Source of the DNA: Roseovarius sp.
GTDB lineage: Bacteria > Pseudomonadota > Alphaproteobacteria > Rhodobacterales > Rhodobacteraceae
DNA length: 5,279 nt
Reading direction: 5' to 3'
Assembly: GCA_007125415.1 (NCBI GenBank)
Contig: SLDH01000154.1
Coordinates: forward strand, 1-5,279
Below the pieces are notes generated by a model that saw only the letters and a list, made by a program, of their open reading frames with translations, made no database searches and was not told where the DNA came from. The position numbers and the translations under genes were made by a program. Below are positions 1 to 5,279 of the stretch, piece by piece (positions within the stretch are counted from its first letter, which is position 1; each line of letters begins with the position of its first letter).

Positions 1-1
1 C

Positions 2-589
2 GGAATGATCATCGCGGATGAGGTGCAAAACGGGTTCGGCAGAAGCGGCACTGCGTTCTGGGGGTTTGAAAATCACGGGATCACGCCGGATTTCGTGACC
101 CTGGGCAAACCGATCGGCAATGGAATCGCCGTCGGGTGCGTTGTGACGACACCCGAGATCCTCGAACGTTTTACTCAAAACGACAAGTTCTTCAGTACCT
201 TTGGCGGAAATCCGGTGGCCTGTGCGGCTGCGAATGCCGTGCTCGACGTGATCGAGCGCGACGCATTGCAGGCCAATGCCCATGAGACGGGCAGCTACCT
301 GATCCACGGTTTGCGCGCCCTGATGGATGAATGCGACTGTATCGGCGCGGTTCGGGGGCGCGGCTTGTTCATAGGTGTGGACATCGTATCGGATCGCAGC
401 GCGATGACGGCGGATGGCCCTCGGTGCCAGGCCATCAAGAACCATCTGCGACGTCACGGCATTCTCGTCAGCAGCGATGGCTTCCACGACAATATTCTCA
501 AGATCCGGCCTCCCATGGTCTTCAGTCGGCAAAATGCAGATATGCTGATCAACGCAATACGCCGCGCAGCGGTCGAAACCCGGCATTGA
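2..589 (+). CDS. class-III PLP-dependent aminotransferase / phospho-lyase, C-terminal part (5' end outside window)
   Basis: The open frame runs in from the left edge (Gly codon at 2-4) and ends at TGA 587-589, so about 195 C-terminal residues of a protein normally near 430 are visible. Seen, numbering from the Met at 5: the [14 protein letters not shown] motif, whose Asp5 should bind the pyridine nitrogen of [12 protein letters not shown], whose Lys35 is the expected Schiff-base lysine; and STFGGNP at 64-70, whose Thr contacts the PLP phosphate in this fold. The C-terminal domain shows [12 protein letters not shown] and then [12 protein letters not shown]. The GKPxGNG spelling around the lysine and the LKIRPPMVF ending are typical of the AGXT2-like / ethanolamine-phosphate phospho-lyase branch of class III, so a cytosolic transamination or phospho-lyase reaction on an amino compound is likely; the substrate cannot be assigned. 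The Met at 5 is internal to a conserved motif and is not the start. All expected catalytic residues in the visible part are present, so the gene looks functional. Confidence 0.93.
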   Translation, partial: GMIIADEVQNGFGRSGTAFWGFENHGITPDFVTLGKPIGNGIAVGCVVTTPEILERFTQNDKFFSTFGGNPVACAAANAVLDVIERDALQANAHETGSYLIHGLRALMDECDCIGAVRGRGLFIGVDIVSDRSAMTADGPRCQAIKNHLRRHGILVSSDGFHDNILKIRPPMVFSRQNADMLINAIRRAAVETRH

Positions 590-606
590 TCCGGTTGAAG
601 GGAAAA

Positions 607-728
607 CCATCAAGACAAGGGAGCCTCGGTGCTGGAGCACTCAGTCAGACGCAGGCACCGATCATTTGAGCTCAGTGATGCTGTCCGCGGAATATCTCAG
701 ATGCGCTTCCTCTGGGGACACGCCGCAT
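607..728. repeat. diverged direct repeat, copy 1 (partner at 1919-2040)
   Basis: By hand alignment this 122-nt segment pairs with 1919-2040 without a gap, at a constant offset of 1312. About 90 of 122 positions are identical; the 53-nt right part (676-728) is better conserved, 44 of 53. Both copies start with CCATCAAGACA and share TGATGCTGTCCG. On the minus strand both can be read as a short tail of the form CGxxxExxxLRYSxDSITxL followed by a TGA at the same place (662-664 here). A short shared GAAGGG lies just outside the left end (597-602). The identity of the parent element is not known to me; it could be the 3' end of an insertion sequence or another dispersed repeat. Confidence 0.7.
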
Positions 729-827
729 TTTAGTGTTTCCCGATCAGGTTGGATCACCGCCGCCTGTTTCTTGTCCCTGCGCGGAGCAAGGGCCGCAGGC
801 CGCCGCGCATCGCTGGGCCGCCCCGTC

Positions 828-870
828 GCACCGGAGGTGCGCCTTTCCGGATCGGCACGCCTTTGGCGTG
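828..870. repeat. cluster of short perfect hairpins
   Basis: Two perfect small palindromes lie close together: GCACC-GGA-GGTGC at 828-840 (5-bp stem, 3-nt loop) and CACGCC-TTT-GGCGTG at 856-870 (6-bp stem, 3-nt loop). Both sit in DNA with no gene I can support. Either could fold as RNA from either strand, but neither is followed by a T-run, so intrinsic termination is not indicated. They may be part of a REP- or MITE-like dispersed element; this is an inference. Confidence 0.4.
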
Positions 871-893
871 ACGGCCCGGCGATCGGGCAGTCG

Positions 894-1132
894 CAAGCGC
901 GCGCGACGGCGGCTTGCATCCGGGCGGTTTTGCTCCTCGGCGATTTGGGTCTTCTTTTGAACGAATACCCGGTGCGATGCACAAAGGACCAGACCGTGCG
1001 GTAATCGACGCGCAGGGCGCGCTCGGCCAGCTCTTCCACCAGACCGCGCAGGGTGAAGGGCGTCTTGATTAGCTCCGGCATCCACACTTCATGCGCGCCT
1101 ACAATCTTGCGCGGCGGGTGGCCGCTGGTGCC
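894..1132 (-). pseudogene. IS630-family transposase fragment (N-terminal helix-turn-helix part only)
   Basis: The minus-strand frame over 1132-956 reads GHPPRKIVGAHEVW, then PFTLRGLVEELAERALRVDY and RTVWSFVHRTGYSFK. This is the winged-helix, DNA-binding region typical of IS630 transposases. At TTCAAAAGAAG (about 950-960) the similarity moves by one base into the -1 frame and continues as KKTQIAEEQNRPDASRRRAR down to about 894, which matches the linker that precedes the catalytic domain in this family. After that the resemblance ends: no FIDETW-like DDE motif is present in any frame, and the first helix-turn-helix before 1132 is also missing. About 80 of some 340 residues remain. The frame change may be the family's programmed -1 slippage site rather than a mutation, but the copy is dead in any case. 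Family assignment is from recalled motif style. Confidence 0.68.
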
Positions 1133-1171
1133 CGGGCGGGGATGAAACCATTCTTTGGCGCAACATTCCAT

Positions 1172-1275
1172 AGTGACACACTGCACGACATGGCATGGGC
1201 CGTCGCCCTGATCGACGCCCGTCAGCCAGCACCCGAAAACGCGGCCAATATAAGAAGAAGGATATCTCGAACTGA
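1172..1275 (+). pseudogene. C-terminal remnant of an IS1-like transposase
   Basis: The plus-strand frame from about 1172 reads SDTLHDMAWAVALIDARQPAP to 1234. The next frame then continues as RKRGQYKKKDISN with a stop at 1273-1275. Adding one base near 1234 would join both parts into one tail ending in a basic KRGxYKKK segment. That tail resembles the extreme C-terminus of alphaproteobacterial IS1-like DDE transposases as I remember them. The placement supports this: an IS1-like terminal sequence follows within 10 bp (1267-1284), where the right end of such an element should be. Only about 35 residues remain and there is a frameshift, so it cannot be functional. The left limit is unclear, because the IS630 fragment on the other strand ends near 1132. 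The family name is tentative. Confidence 0.42.
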
Positions 1276-1284
1276 GACACTACC
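1267..1284 (-). mobile_element. IS1-like right terminal end
   Basis: Read inward on the minus strand from 1284, the sequence is GGTAGTGTCTCAGTTCGA. The IS1 right end starts GGTAATGACTCC, so nine of the first eleven bases agree (GGTA, TG and CTC). It overlaps the stop of the transposase-like tail at 1273-1275, which is the expected geometry. No left end or target duplication was found, so the element is decayed. Confidence 0.4.
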
Positions 1285-1299
1285 GTCGATTCATGCGCG

Positions 1300-1331
1300 T
1301 TGACAAAACAAACGGGGCAGGTCACGATAAC
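1300..1331 (+). promoter_or_regulatory. candidate sigma-70-type promoter for the lysine-rich orphan gene
   Basis: A perfect TTGACA -35 hexamer lies at 1300-1305. The -10 is weak: CACGAT at 1323-1328 has the ideal 17-nt spacing but few consensus bases, while GATAAC at 1326-1331 matches better but is 20 nt away. The position, 55-60 bp ahead of the preferred start codon and just outside the IS1-like end, fits a promoter for the gene at 1386. The evidence is a motif match only. Confidence 0.33.
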
Positions 1332-1370
1332 GTGCGGAATTGTGTAGCACATCTTATTTGTTTTCTTGCA

Positions 1371-1375
1371 GAGGA
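1371..1375 (+). promoter_or_regulatory. ribosome binding site GAGGA that decides the start at 1386
   Basis: GAGGA ends 10 nt before ATG 1386. The earlier in-frame ATG at 1293 would put the candidate promoter inside the coding region and add 31 residues with a composition unlike the rest of the protein, so 1386 is preferred. Confidence 0.5.
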
Positions 1376-1385
1376 CTTTAAGGCC

Positions 1386-1802
1386 ATGCCCAGCAATGCA
1401 AAAGATTCTGACCCTACATTCGAAGAACTAAAGAAGGAAATGGACGAGTTCTTCGCTGATTTCCAAAAGAAACTCAAGGCGTTGAAGATCGATCCAAAAG
1501 TCGCCGAAGAGACAAGAAAGAGCTTGATGCCCACGCAGAAGCAATTGCTGGAGTGGGCAAAGAAGAACTCGAAGAACCAGCCTGTACCGATTGACAAGCT
1601 GCAGCCCGTCGCCAACAAGGCCTGCAAGGGCATTCCCTGGATTCACGTAAAGGCAGCACCCGGCGGCCACCCGGAAATCCCGGATGGTGTCAAATTCAGC
1701 GTTGGGAGCAAGAAGATTTCTGGCGGTTTCAAGCTGAAATACGACAGCAAGAAGGGCAAGGTGAAGCTTGAGCCTGCCGCTGCGATAAAGTTCAAGTTCT
1801 GA
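1386..1802 (+). CDS. lysine-rich hypothetical protein, 138 aa
   Basis: I do not recognise this protein. From the ATG at 1386 it has 138 residues, about 28 of them Lys (20%). The N-terminal half is charged and probably helical (PTFEELKKEMDEFFADFQKK, then LPTQ-like and EWAKKNSKN stretches). The middle has the GIPWIHVKAAPGGHPEIPDG segment with the only Trp-His pair. The last 35 residues alternate Lys and hydrophobic residues (FKLKYDSKKGKVKLEP, ending IKFKF), which suggests a beta-hairpin with one basic and one hydrophobic face and a terminal Phe. There is no signal peptide or membrane helix, so it is presumably cytosolic. Codon use looks genuinely coding, with consistent third-position GC preference, but the gene is poorer in GC (near 43% in its first 55 bases) than the TRAP genes (near 65% in a sampled block), and it sits between decayed mobile elements and two direct repeats. 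Acquisition by transfer is likely. An alternative start at 1293 would give 169 residues. Confidence 0.72.
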   Translation: MPSNAKDSDPTFEELKKEMDEFFADFQKKLKALKIDPKVAEETRKSLMPTQKQLLEWAKKNSKNQPVPIDKLQPVANKACKGIPWIHVKAAPGGHPEIPDGVKFSVGSKKISGGFKLKYDSKKGKVKLEPAAAIKFKF

Positions 1803-1918
1803 GACTCCGGACCGGGCTAAAGCGTGTCGCGTCTGATCGGGTTCACCTCTGCCCAGTGCTGAGCGCCCGGGGCGGGGATGACTCCGTTCTGGCGTGATAG
1901 GCCATAAGGAAGGGGACT

Positions 1919-2040
1919 CCATCAAGACAGAGGGGTGTGGGCGCTGAACTATCCAGTCAGGTCCAGGCGCTTATCATCCCAGATCGGTGATGCTGTCCGT
2001 GGAATACCTCAGGCGCGTTTTCTCTTGGGGCAAGCCGCAT
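1919..2040. repeat. diverged direct repeat, copy 2 (partner at 607-728)
   Basis: This is the partner of copy 1, at a constant offset of 1312 and without gaps. On the minus strand it reads CGLPQEKTRLRYSTDSITDL and then reaches TGA at 1974-1976, the same relative place as in copy 1 (CGVSPEEAHLRYSADSITEL). Unlike copy 1, no transposase-like frame runs into it. It starts 117 bp after the orphan gene and ends 79 bp before the dctM stop. Confidence 0.7.
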
Positions 2041-2042
2041 CA

Positions 2043-2082
2043 GGAAGGCGCTGCGCGGCCCCGCTTTCCCTTTTCGCCTTCC
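2043..2082. terminator. 8-bp inverted repeat at the convergent gene ends, possible transcription stop for dctQM
   Basis: GGAAGGCG (2043-2050) and CGCCTTCC (2075-2082) form a perfect 8-bp stem with a 24-nt loop that itself contains GCGGCCCCGC, a smaller stem. It lies 37 nt beyond the dctM stop, a natural place for a terminator. No T-run follows on the minus strand, so factor-independent termination is uncertain; it could also act as a stabilising 3' structure. Confidence 0.35.
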
Positions 2083-2118
2083 GCAGCTCATGTCGGCCAG
2101 TTCATCGGCAGGGCGCGA

Positions 2119-4773
2119 TCAGAATCTCAGCGACACATCGGGCGGATTGGCAACACAAGCGGCCACTTCCAGTGCCTGATCACGGGTCAGCCGGTCCTGT
2201 TCGCGCAGGCCGAAATTGAGCCGTGTCGCCGCTTCCAGCCGCTCCAGATCGGCAAGCCAACCTGCAGCAGCGGCCTGTCGCCAGTCCACCTCGGCGCGGG
2301 CCAGGTCAAGCGCATCGCGGGCCTGCTCCAGCGCATCCTCCTCGGAGGCATTGCGCCCCGTCAGGCTGCGCCGCACATCGCTCAGGGCGCCGCGCAGATC
2401 ATTCCCGCCGGGCAGGCTGCCGACCTCCCGCTCGAGCGCGCGGATATGCTCGCCTGCCTCTTCGGGTTCCATATCGGCAATGACCTGCGGCAATTCGGCC
2501 AGCCGCGGCAGCATGGCGGCGATCTCCTCGCCTGCCGTGATCGTATCGGCAAGCTCGCGCAGGACGACATAGCCCTGCTCGGTGCTGCGACGGAACGCGT
2601 TGCGCGCCATGTTCTCTTCGCGCAGCACTTCGAGGAAAGCATCATGCTCGGCGTCCCAGCGTTCGGGTATATCGGCGAGGATTTCCGCTTTCTCCTGCTC
2701 CAGCGCCTCGATACGCGCGGCGATGTCCGCGCGGGCCTCGGCCAGCTCGGCCGTCTCGCCCCGCAAGAAGCGCGCCTGCCGTTGCAGCCTTTCGATCATG
2801 GTATCGCGCCGCGCCACTTCGGCGTTCAAGCGTGAGACTTCGCGGTGCAAGGGCCGATAGGCCGGGGTCGCATCCTCGACACGTTGCAGGGCGGCACGGA
2901 ACTCCTCGAGCAGATCGAAACCCTCCTCGAAGCCTTCGAGTGCCGTCTCCAACTGGCGCGCCTCGAATGGCGGCAGCACCGCCAGATCGGCGGTCCGCAG
3001 CTCTGCCATCGCGGCGCGAATTTCGCCTTCGGCCTGCGGGATTTCACGCAGCAAAATCCCTTCGACGCATTGCTGCAGACGCGGGTTGCGTGGCGGTGGG
3101 GCAGTCTCTGACAGGAGCGAGACCCGCGCGGGCAGATAGTTCACCAGTTGCGGGTTGAAGCCGACGATCACCAGCGACAGAAGTTGCAGCGCGATGAACG
3201 GCACCACACCCTTGTACATCGACACGGTCCGCACGGTCGCGGCCGCCACGCCGCGCAGATAGAAGAGCGCGAAGCCGAATGGCGGTGTGAGAAACGAAGT
3301 CTGGATATTGAGGCCGATCATCACACCAAGCCAGATCGCGGTGACATTGGCCTCGGGGTTCATCAGCAGGATCGGCGCCACGATCGGCACCACCACAATG
3401 GCGATCTCGATGAAATCGAGGAAAAACCCCAGCAGGAAGATCACCAGCATCACAAGGATGAACTGCATCCAGAAGCCGCCGGGCAGCCCGCCCAGGAAAT
3501 CCTTGACAAGAACCTCGCCGCCAAACGCACGGAAGGCCGAGATCAGCATCGCCGCGCCAAGCAGAATGATGAAGACCAGCGAAGTGGTCTTGGCCGTGTC
3601 GGACATCACGCCGGTCAGCGTGCCGTCGATATGATAGGCGCGCAGCGCACTCCAGCCCAGAGCGAAGACCAGAACAAAAACGGCGATGACCGCAAGCGTG
3701 ACACCCACGGTCGAAAATTCCAGCGATCTCAGATTGAGGTTGAAGGTCGCGTGCAGATAGCCGATCGCGAAAAGCGAGAGCACCGCCAGGATCGCAGGCA
3801 CGTAACGGCCACGGCCCTCGTAGAGTTTGTATCCCGCCATCACCGTGGCGCCGGCCGCGCCGACCGCCCCGGCCTGTGTCACCGTGGCCACGCCCATGAT
3901 GATCGAGCCAAGGACAATGAAGATCAGCGCCAGCGGCGGCACCGTCGCAAAGAAGACCTGCGTCCAGAAACGGCGATCCATCTGCGTATCGATGGGCACC
4001 GAGGGTGCATTTTGCGGGCGCAGCAGCGCGTAGCCGAGAATATAGAGAACATAGAGCCCCACCAGCACCATTCCGGGAATGAGCGCCCCCATGAACATGT
4101 CACCGGCGCTTGTGGTGACGACATCAAGCTCCGAGGGCATGCTGAACTGGCCTGTGGCCTCTCGATAGGCGGCCTGCCGCATCGCACTTGCCTGATCGAC
4201 CGCCGAAGACAATTGATCGGCCAGGATGATCAGCACGATGGATGGTGGAATGATCTGCCCCAGTGTGCCCGAGGAGAGGATGGTGCCGGTGGCCAGCGGG
4301 TGTGAGTAATTGTTGCGCAACATGGCGGGCAGGGAGATCAGCCCCATGGCAACCACCGTGGCGCCGACGATGCCCGTGGTGGCCGCCAGCAGCGCCCCCA
4401 CCACCACCACCGAGATACCCAACCCCCCGGGAAGCCCGCCGAAAAGCCTGGCCATGGTCACAAGCAATTCTTCGGCGATCTTCGAGCGTTGCAGCATGAT
4501 CCCCATGAAGATGAAAAGCGGGATGGCGATCAGCGTGTCTCGTTCGGCCTCCCAGTAGATGCCTCGGAAATTCGTCACCCCCGCGCTCAGCCATTCCACG
4601 GCGGATCCATGGGCGAAATAGGCGTCCGTGCTGCCTGCGAAGACATAGCCGGTCCCCGCGGCAAGACCGATAGTGGCGATGGCCGAGCCGGGCAGCGCAA
4701 AAGCCACCGGAAAACCGAGGCCCAATGTGAGCATCATCAGGCCGATAAGGATCGCGAGAAACAGAAGCTCCAT
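2119..4773 (-). CDS. dctM: TRAP transporter large permease subunit (DctM type, FcbT3-like) with long C-terminal coiled-coil extension
   Basis: This is the 12-helix-type membrane subunit of a TRAP transporter, which imports an organic acid or similar solute delivered by a periplasmic binding protein, driven by an ion gradient. Of 884 residues, about 1-556 are permease. Seen family motifs: IPLFIFMGIML (84-94), SSGTLGQIIPPSIV (167-180), FLDFIEIAIVVVPI (451-464) and LTPPFGFALFYL (495-506). The core is longer than a usual DctM of about 430: a hydrophilic loop (about 186-224) and extra hydrophobic segments (about 325-375) are inserted, as in the mannitol/chloroaromatic (FcbT3) branch. Residues about 557-884 form a soluble, Glu/Arg/Ala/Leu-rich tail. 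Within it, 642-698 keeps an almost unbroken heptad (L642, V646, L649, V653, I660, L663, L670, L677, I684, I688, L691, I698), so a coiled coil is likely. The tail stays in frame to TGA with ordinary coding composition, so it does not look like a read-through artefact. The ATG is 3 nt after the dctQ stop with no clear Shine-Dalgarno sequence, which suggests translational coupling. Substrate unknown. Confidence 0.93.
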   Translation of the reverse strand: MELLFLAILIGLMMLTLGLGFPVAFALPGSAIATIGLAAGTGYVFAGSTDAYFAHGSAVEWLSAGVTNFRGIYWEAERDTLIAIPLFIFMGIMLQRSKIAEELLVTMARLFGGLPGGLGISVVVVGALLAATTGIVGATVVAMGLISLPAMLRNNYSHPLATGTILSSGTLGQIIPPSIVLIILADQLSSAVDQASAMRQAAYREATGQFSMPSELDVVTTSAGDMFMGALIPGMVLVGLYVLYILGYALLRPQNAPSVPIDTQMDRRFWTQVFFATVPPLALIFIVLGSIIMGVATVTQAGAVGAAGATVMAGYKLYEGRGRYVPAILAVLSLFAIGYLHATFNLNLRSLEFSTVGVTLAVIAVFVLVFALGWSALRAYHIDGTLTGVMSDTAKTTSLVFIILLGAAMLISAFRAFGGEVLVKDFLGGLPGGFWMQFILVMLVIFLLGFFLDFIEIAIVVVPIVAPILLMNPEANVTAIWLGVMIGLNIQTSFLTPPFGFALFYLRGVAAATVRTVSMYKGVVPFIALQLLSLVIVGFNPQLVNYLPARVSLLSETAPPPRNPRLQQCVEGILLREIPQAEGEIRAAMAELRTADLAVLPPFEARQLETALEGFEEGFDLLEEFRAALQRVEDATPAYRPLHREVSRLNAEVARRDTMIERLQRQARFLRGETAELAEARADIAARIEALEQEKAEILADIPERWDAEHDAFLEVLREENMARNAFRRSTEQGYVVLRELADTITAGEEIAAMLPRLAELPQVIADMEPEEAGEHIRALEREVGSLPGGNDLRGALSDVRRSLTGRNASEEDALEQARDALDLARAEVDWRQAAAAGWLADLERLEAATRLNFGLREQDRLTRDQALEVAACVANPPDVSLRF

Positions 4774-4776
4774 CTG

Positions 4777-5279
4777 TCAGCGCCCGGTCGCGGCCTGCGG
4801 GTCGGACAGGCCGCCCGGCGTTTCAGGGTCGGGTTCCCCCCGGTATTGCGCCGCTGCTTTCAGCATGTAGGAGGCGAATTGCAGCATCATGGAAATGGCG
4901 AAGACCGCGAGGAAGCCGGCAAAGAAATACTTGGTGAACATGCCGCCGGATTGCTGGCTCTGCTCGAACCCGATGATCGGGCCGTTGATGGGGCTCGCGC
5001 GGGTCGTGGTGCCGAAGATCAGAATCACCCAGCAGAGCGACATGCCCAGAAACACCGATCCGAGCCCGTTGACCAGCGCCTTTCCGCGGCGCGACATGGT
5101 AGCGTAGAACACATCGACCCGAACATGCCCCTCCTCGACAAGGGTATAGGCCGAGGCAAAGAGGAACAGTGCAGCATACCACATCCGCACCAGATCGGCC
5201 ATGAAGGGTTGTTCATAGGAAAACACGAAACGCCCGATCACCAGAAATAGCTGCGTGGCAACCACCATCAGCGCCAGCC
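4777..5279 (-). CDS. dctQ: TRAP transporter small permease subunit (DctQ type), N-terminus outside window
   Basis: This is the four-helix membrane partner of DctM. The frame stays open through the right edge, and the residues before the Met at 5268 are again hydrophobic (LAL), so the true start lies outside and that Met is inside helix 1. About 167 residues are visible. Seen: the end of helix 1 (VVATQLFLVIGRFVF), helix 2 (RMWYAALFLFASAYTLVEEG) leading into the HVRVDVFY segment characteristic of the family, helix 3 (LGSVFLGMSLCWVILIFG), and helix 4 (FFAGFLAVFAISMMLQFASY), followed by a short polar tail rich in Pro and Asp. The gene ends 3 nt before dctM and is certainly co-transcribed with it. 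The binding-protein gene that completes the tripartite transporter is expected upstream, beyond the window. The FcbT2-like branch is likely, given the partner type; substrate unknown. Confidence 0.9.
   Translation of the reverse strand, partial: LALMVVATQLFLVIGRFVFSYEQPFMADLVRMWYAALFLFASAYTLVEEGHVRVDVFYATMSRRGKALVNGLGSVFLGMSLCWVILIFGTTTRASPINGPIIGFEQSQQSGGMFTKYFFAGFLAVFAISMMLQFASYMLKAAAQYRGEPDPETPGGLSDPQAATGR

Larger units (their letters stand above)
590..893. other. gene-free interval downstream of the aminotransferase, mobile-DNA debris
   Basis: I see no intact gene here. The interval holds repeat copy 1 (607-728), then GC-rich DNA with short palindromes (828-870). A minus-strand frame stays open from 1186 down to a stop at 662, but apart from the IS630 stretch upstream and the short repeat-encoded tail at its end (665-727) the translation is low-complexity, rich in Arg, Ala and Pro, as expected from open frames in GC-rich non-coding DNA. 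No tRNA or convincing terminator with a T-run follows the aminotransferase. Confidence 0.6.
1803..2118. other. intergenic region between the orphan gene and the TRAP operon end
   Basis: No gene is supported here. The segment holds repeat copy 2 (1919-2040) and the inverted repeat at 2043-2082, and it separates the 3' ends of two convergent genes. The stretch 1803-1918 includes GCGTGTCGCGTCTGATCGGG, which has the feel of dispersed alphaproteobacterial repeat or IS-flank sequence, but I cannot name it. No T-rich terminator follows the orphan gene. Confidence 0.55.

Noticed and set aside
629..640. GTGCT-GG-AGCAC hairpin 40 bp after the aminotransferase stop, considered as a terminator.
   Set aside because: The stem is only 5 bp with a 2-nt loop, no T-run follows, and the equivalent bases in repeat copy 2 do not pair.
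1428..1925. Minus-strand open frame opposite the lysine-rich gene.
   Set aside because: It has no recognisable domain, crosses the gene end into intergenic DNA, and the plus strand has the better coding features (ribosome binding site, start and composition).
1986..1995. GGTGATGCTG in repeat copy 2 equals the first ten bases of the IS1 left end.
   Set aside because: The match stops after ten bases, the paired position in copy 1 starts AGTGATGCTG, and the orientation does not pair sensibly with the IS1-like end at 1284. It is likely chance.
1987..2835. Plus-strand open frame from repeat copy 2 into the dctM tail region.
   Set aside because: Most of it is the antisense of the dctM tail, whose own frame continues without a break from clear permease sequence.
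3148..4305. Long plus-strand open frame opposite dctM.
   Set aside because: Its translation is rich in His, Arg, Gln and Asp, as expected from the antisense of a hydrophobic GC-rich gene, while the minus strand has clear TRAP motifs.
4396..4411. CCACCACCACCACC run, considered as a microsatellite or phase-variable tract.
   Set aside because: It encodes a Val run inside a DctM membrane helix, and changes in three-base units there would not switch the frame.
4489..5250. Long plus-strand open frame opposite dctQ and the start of dctM.
   Set aside because: Same antisense composition artefact; it spans the junction of two well-supported minus-strand genes.

Overview
The window reads as chromosomal DNA from a GC-rich alphaproteobacterium, most likely a Rhodobacteraceae (Roseobacter-type) organism. 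I base this on codon use, on the TRAP-transporter genes of a type common in that group, and on the insertion-sequence debris. The taxonomic call is an inference from protein style; no marker gene is present.

Layout, left to right. (1) Positions 2-589, plus strand: the 3' part of a class-III PLP-dependent aminotransferase or phospho-lyase, cut by the window edge. (2) Positions 590-1299: a graveyard of mobile DNA. It holds one copy of a diverged direct repeat (607-728), a cluster of short perfect palindromes (828-870), an IS630-type transposase fragment on the minus strand (894-1132), and a short plus-strand tail that looks like the C-terminus of an IS1-like transposase (1172-1275) ending at an IS1-like terminal sequence (1267-1284). 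(3) Positions 1386-1802, plus strand: a small, lysine-rich orphan protein of 138 residues with lower GC than its neighbours, with a candidate promoter and ribosome binding site upstream. (4) Positions 1803-2118: intergenic DNA with the second copy of the direct repeat (1919-2040) and an 8-bp inverted repeat (2043-2082). (5) Positions 2119-5279, minus strand: a TRAP-transporter membrane module. The small subunit DctQ (cut by the right edge) is followed after 3 nt by a large subunit, DctM, that carries an unusual C-terminal tail of about 328 residues with a long coiled coil.

The aminotransferase and the TRAP genes converge, and the debris plus the orphan gene fill the roughly 1.5 kb between them. 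Such a gap between two 3' ends tolerates insertions without breaking genes. The substrate-binding protein that should serve the TRAP module is not in view; it probably lies beyond the right edge, upstream of dctQ.

The two points most worth a second look are the coiled-coil-tailed TRAP permease and the pair of direct repeats, which sit exactly 1312 bp apart and share a short minus-strand reading frame with a conserved stop codon. No complete new system (defence, CRISPR, toxin-antitoxin) can be demonstrated from this sequence.
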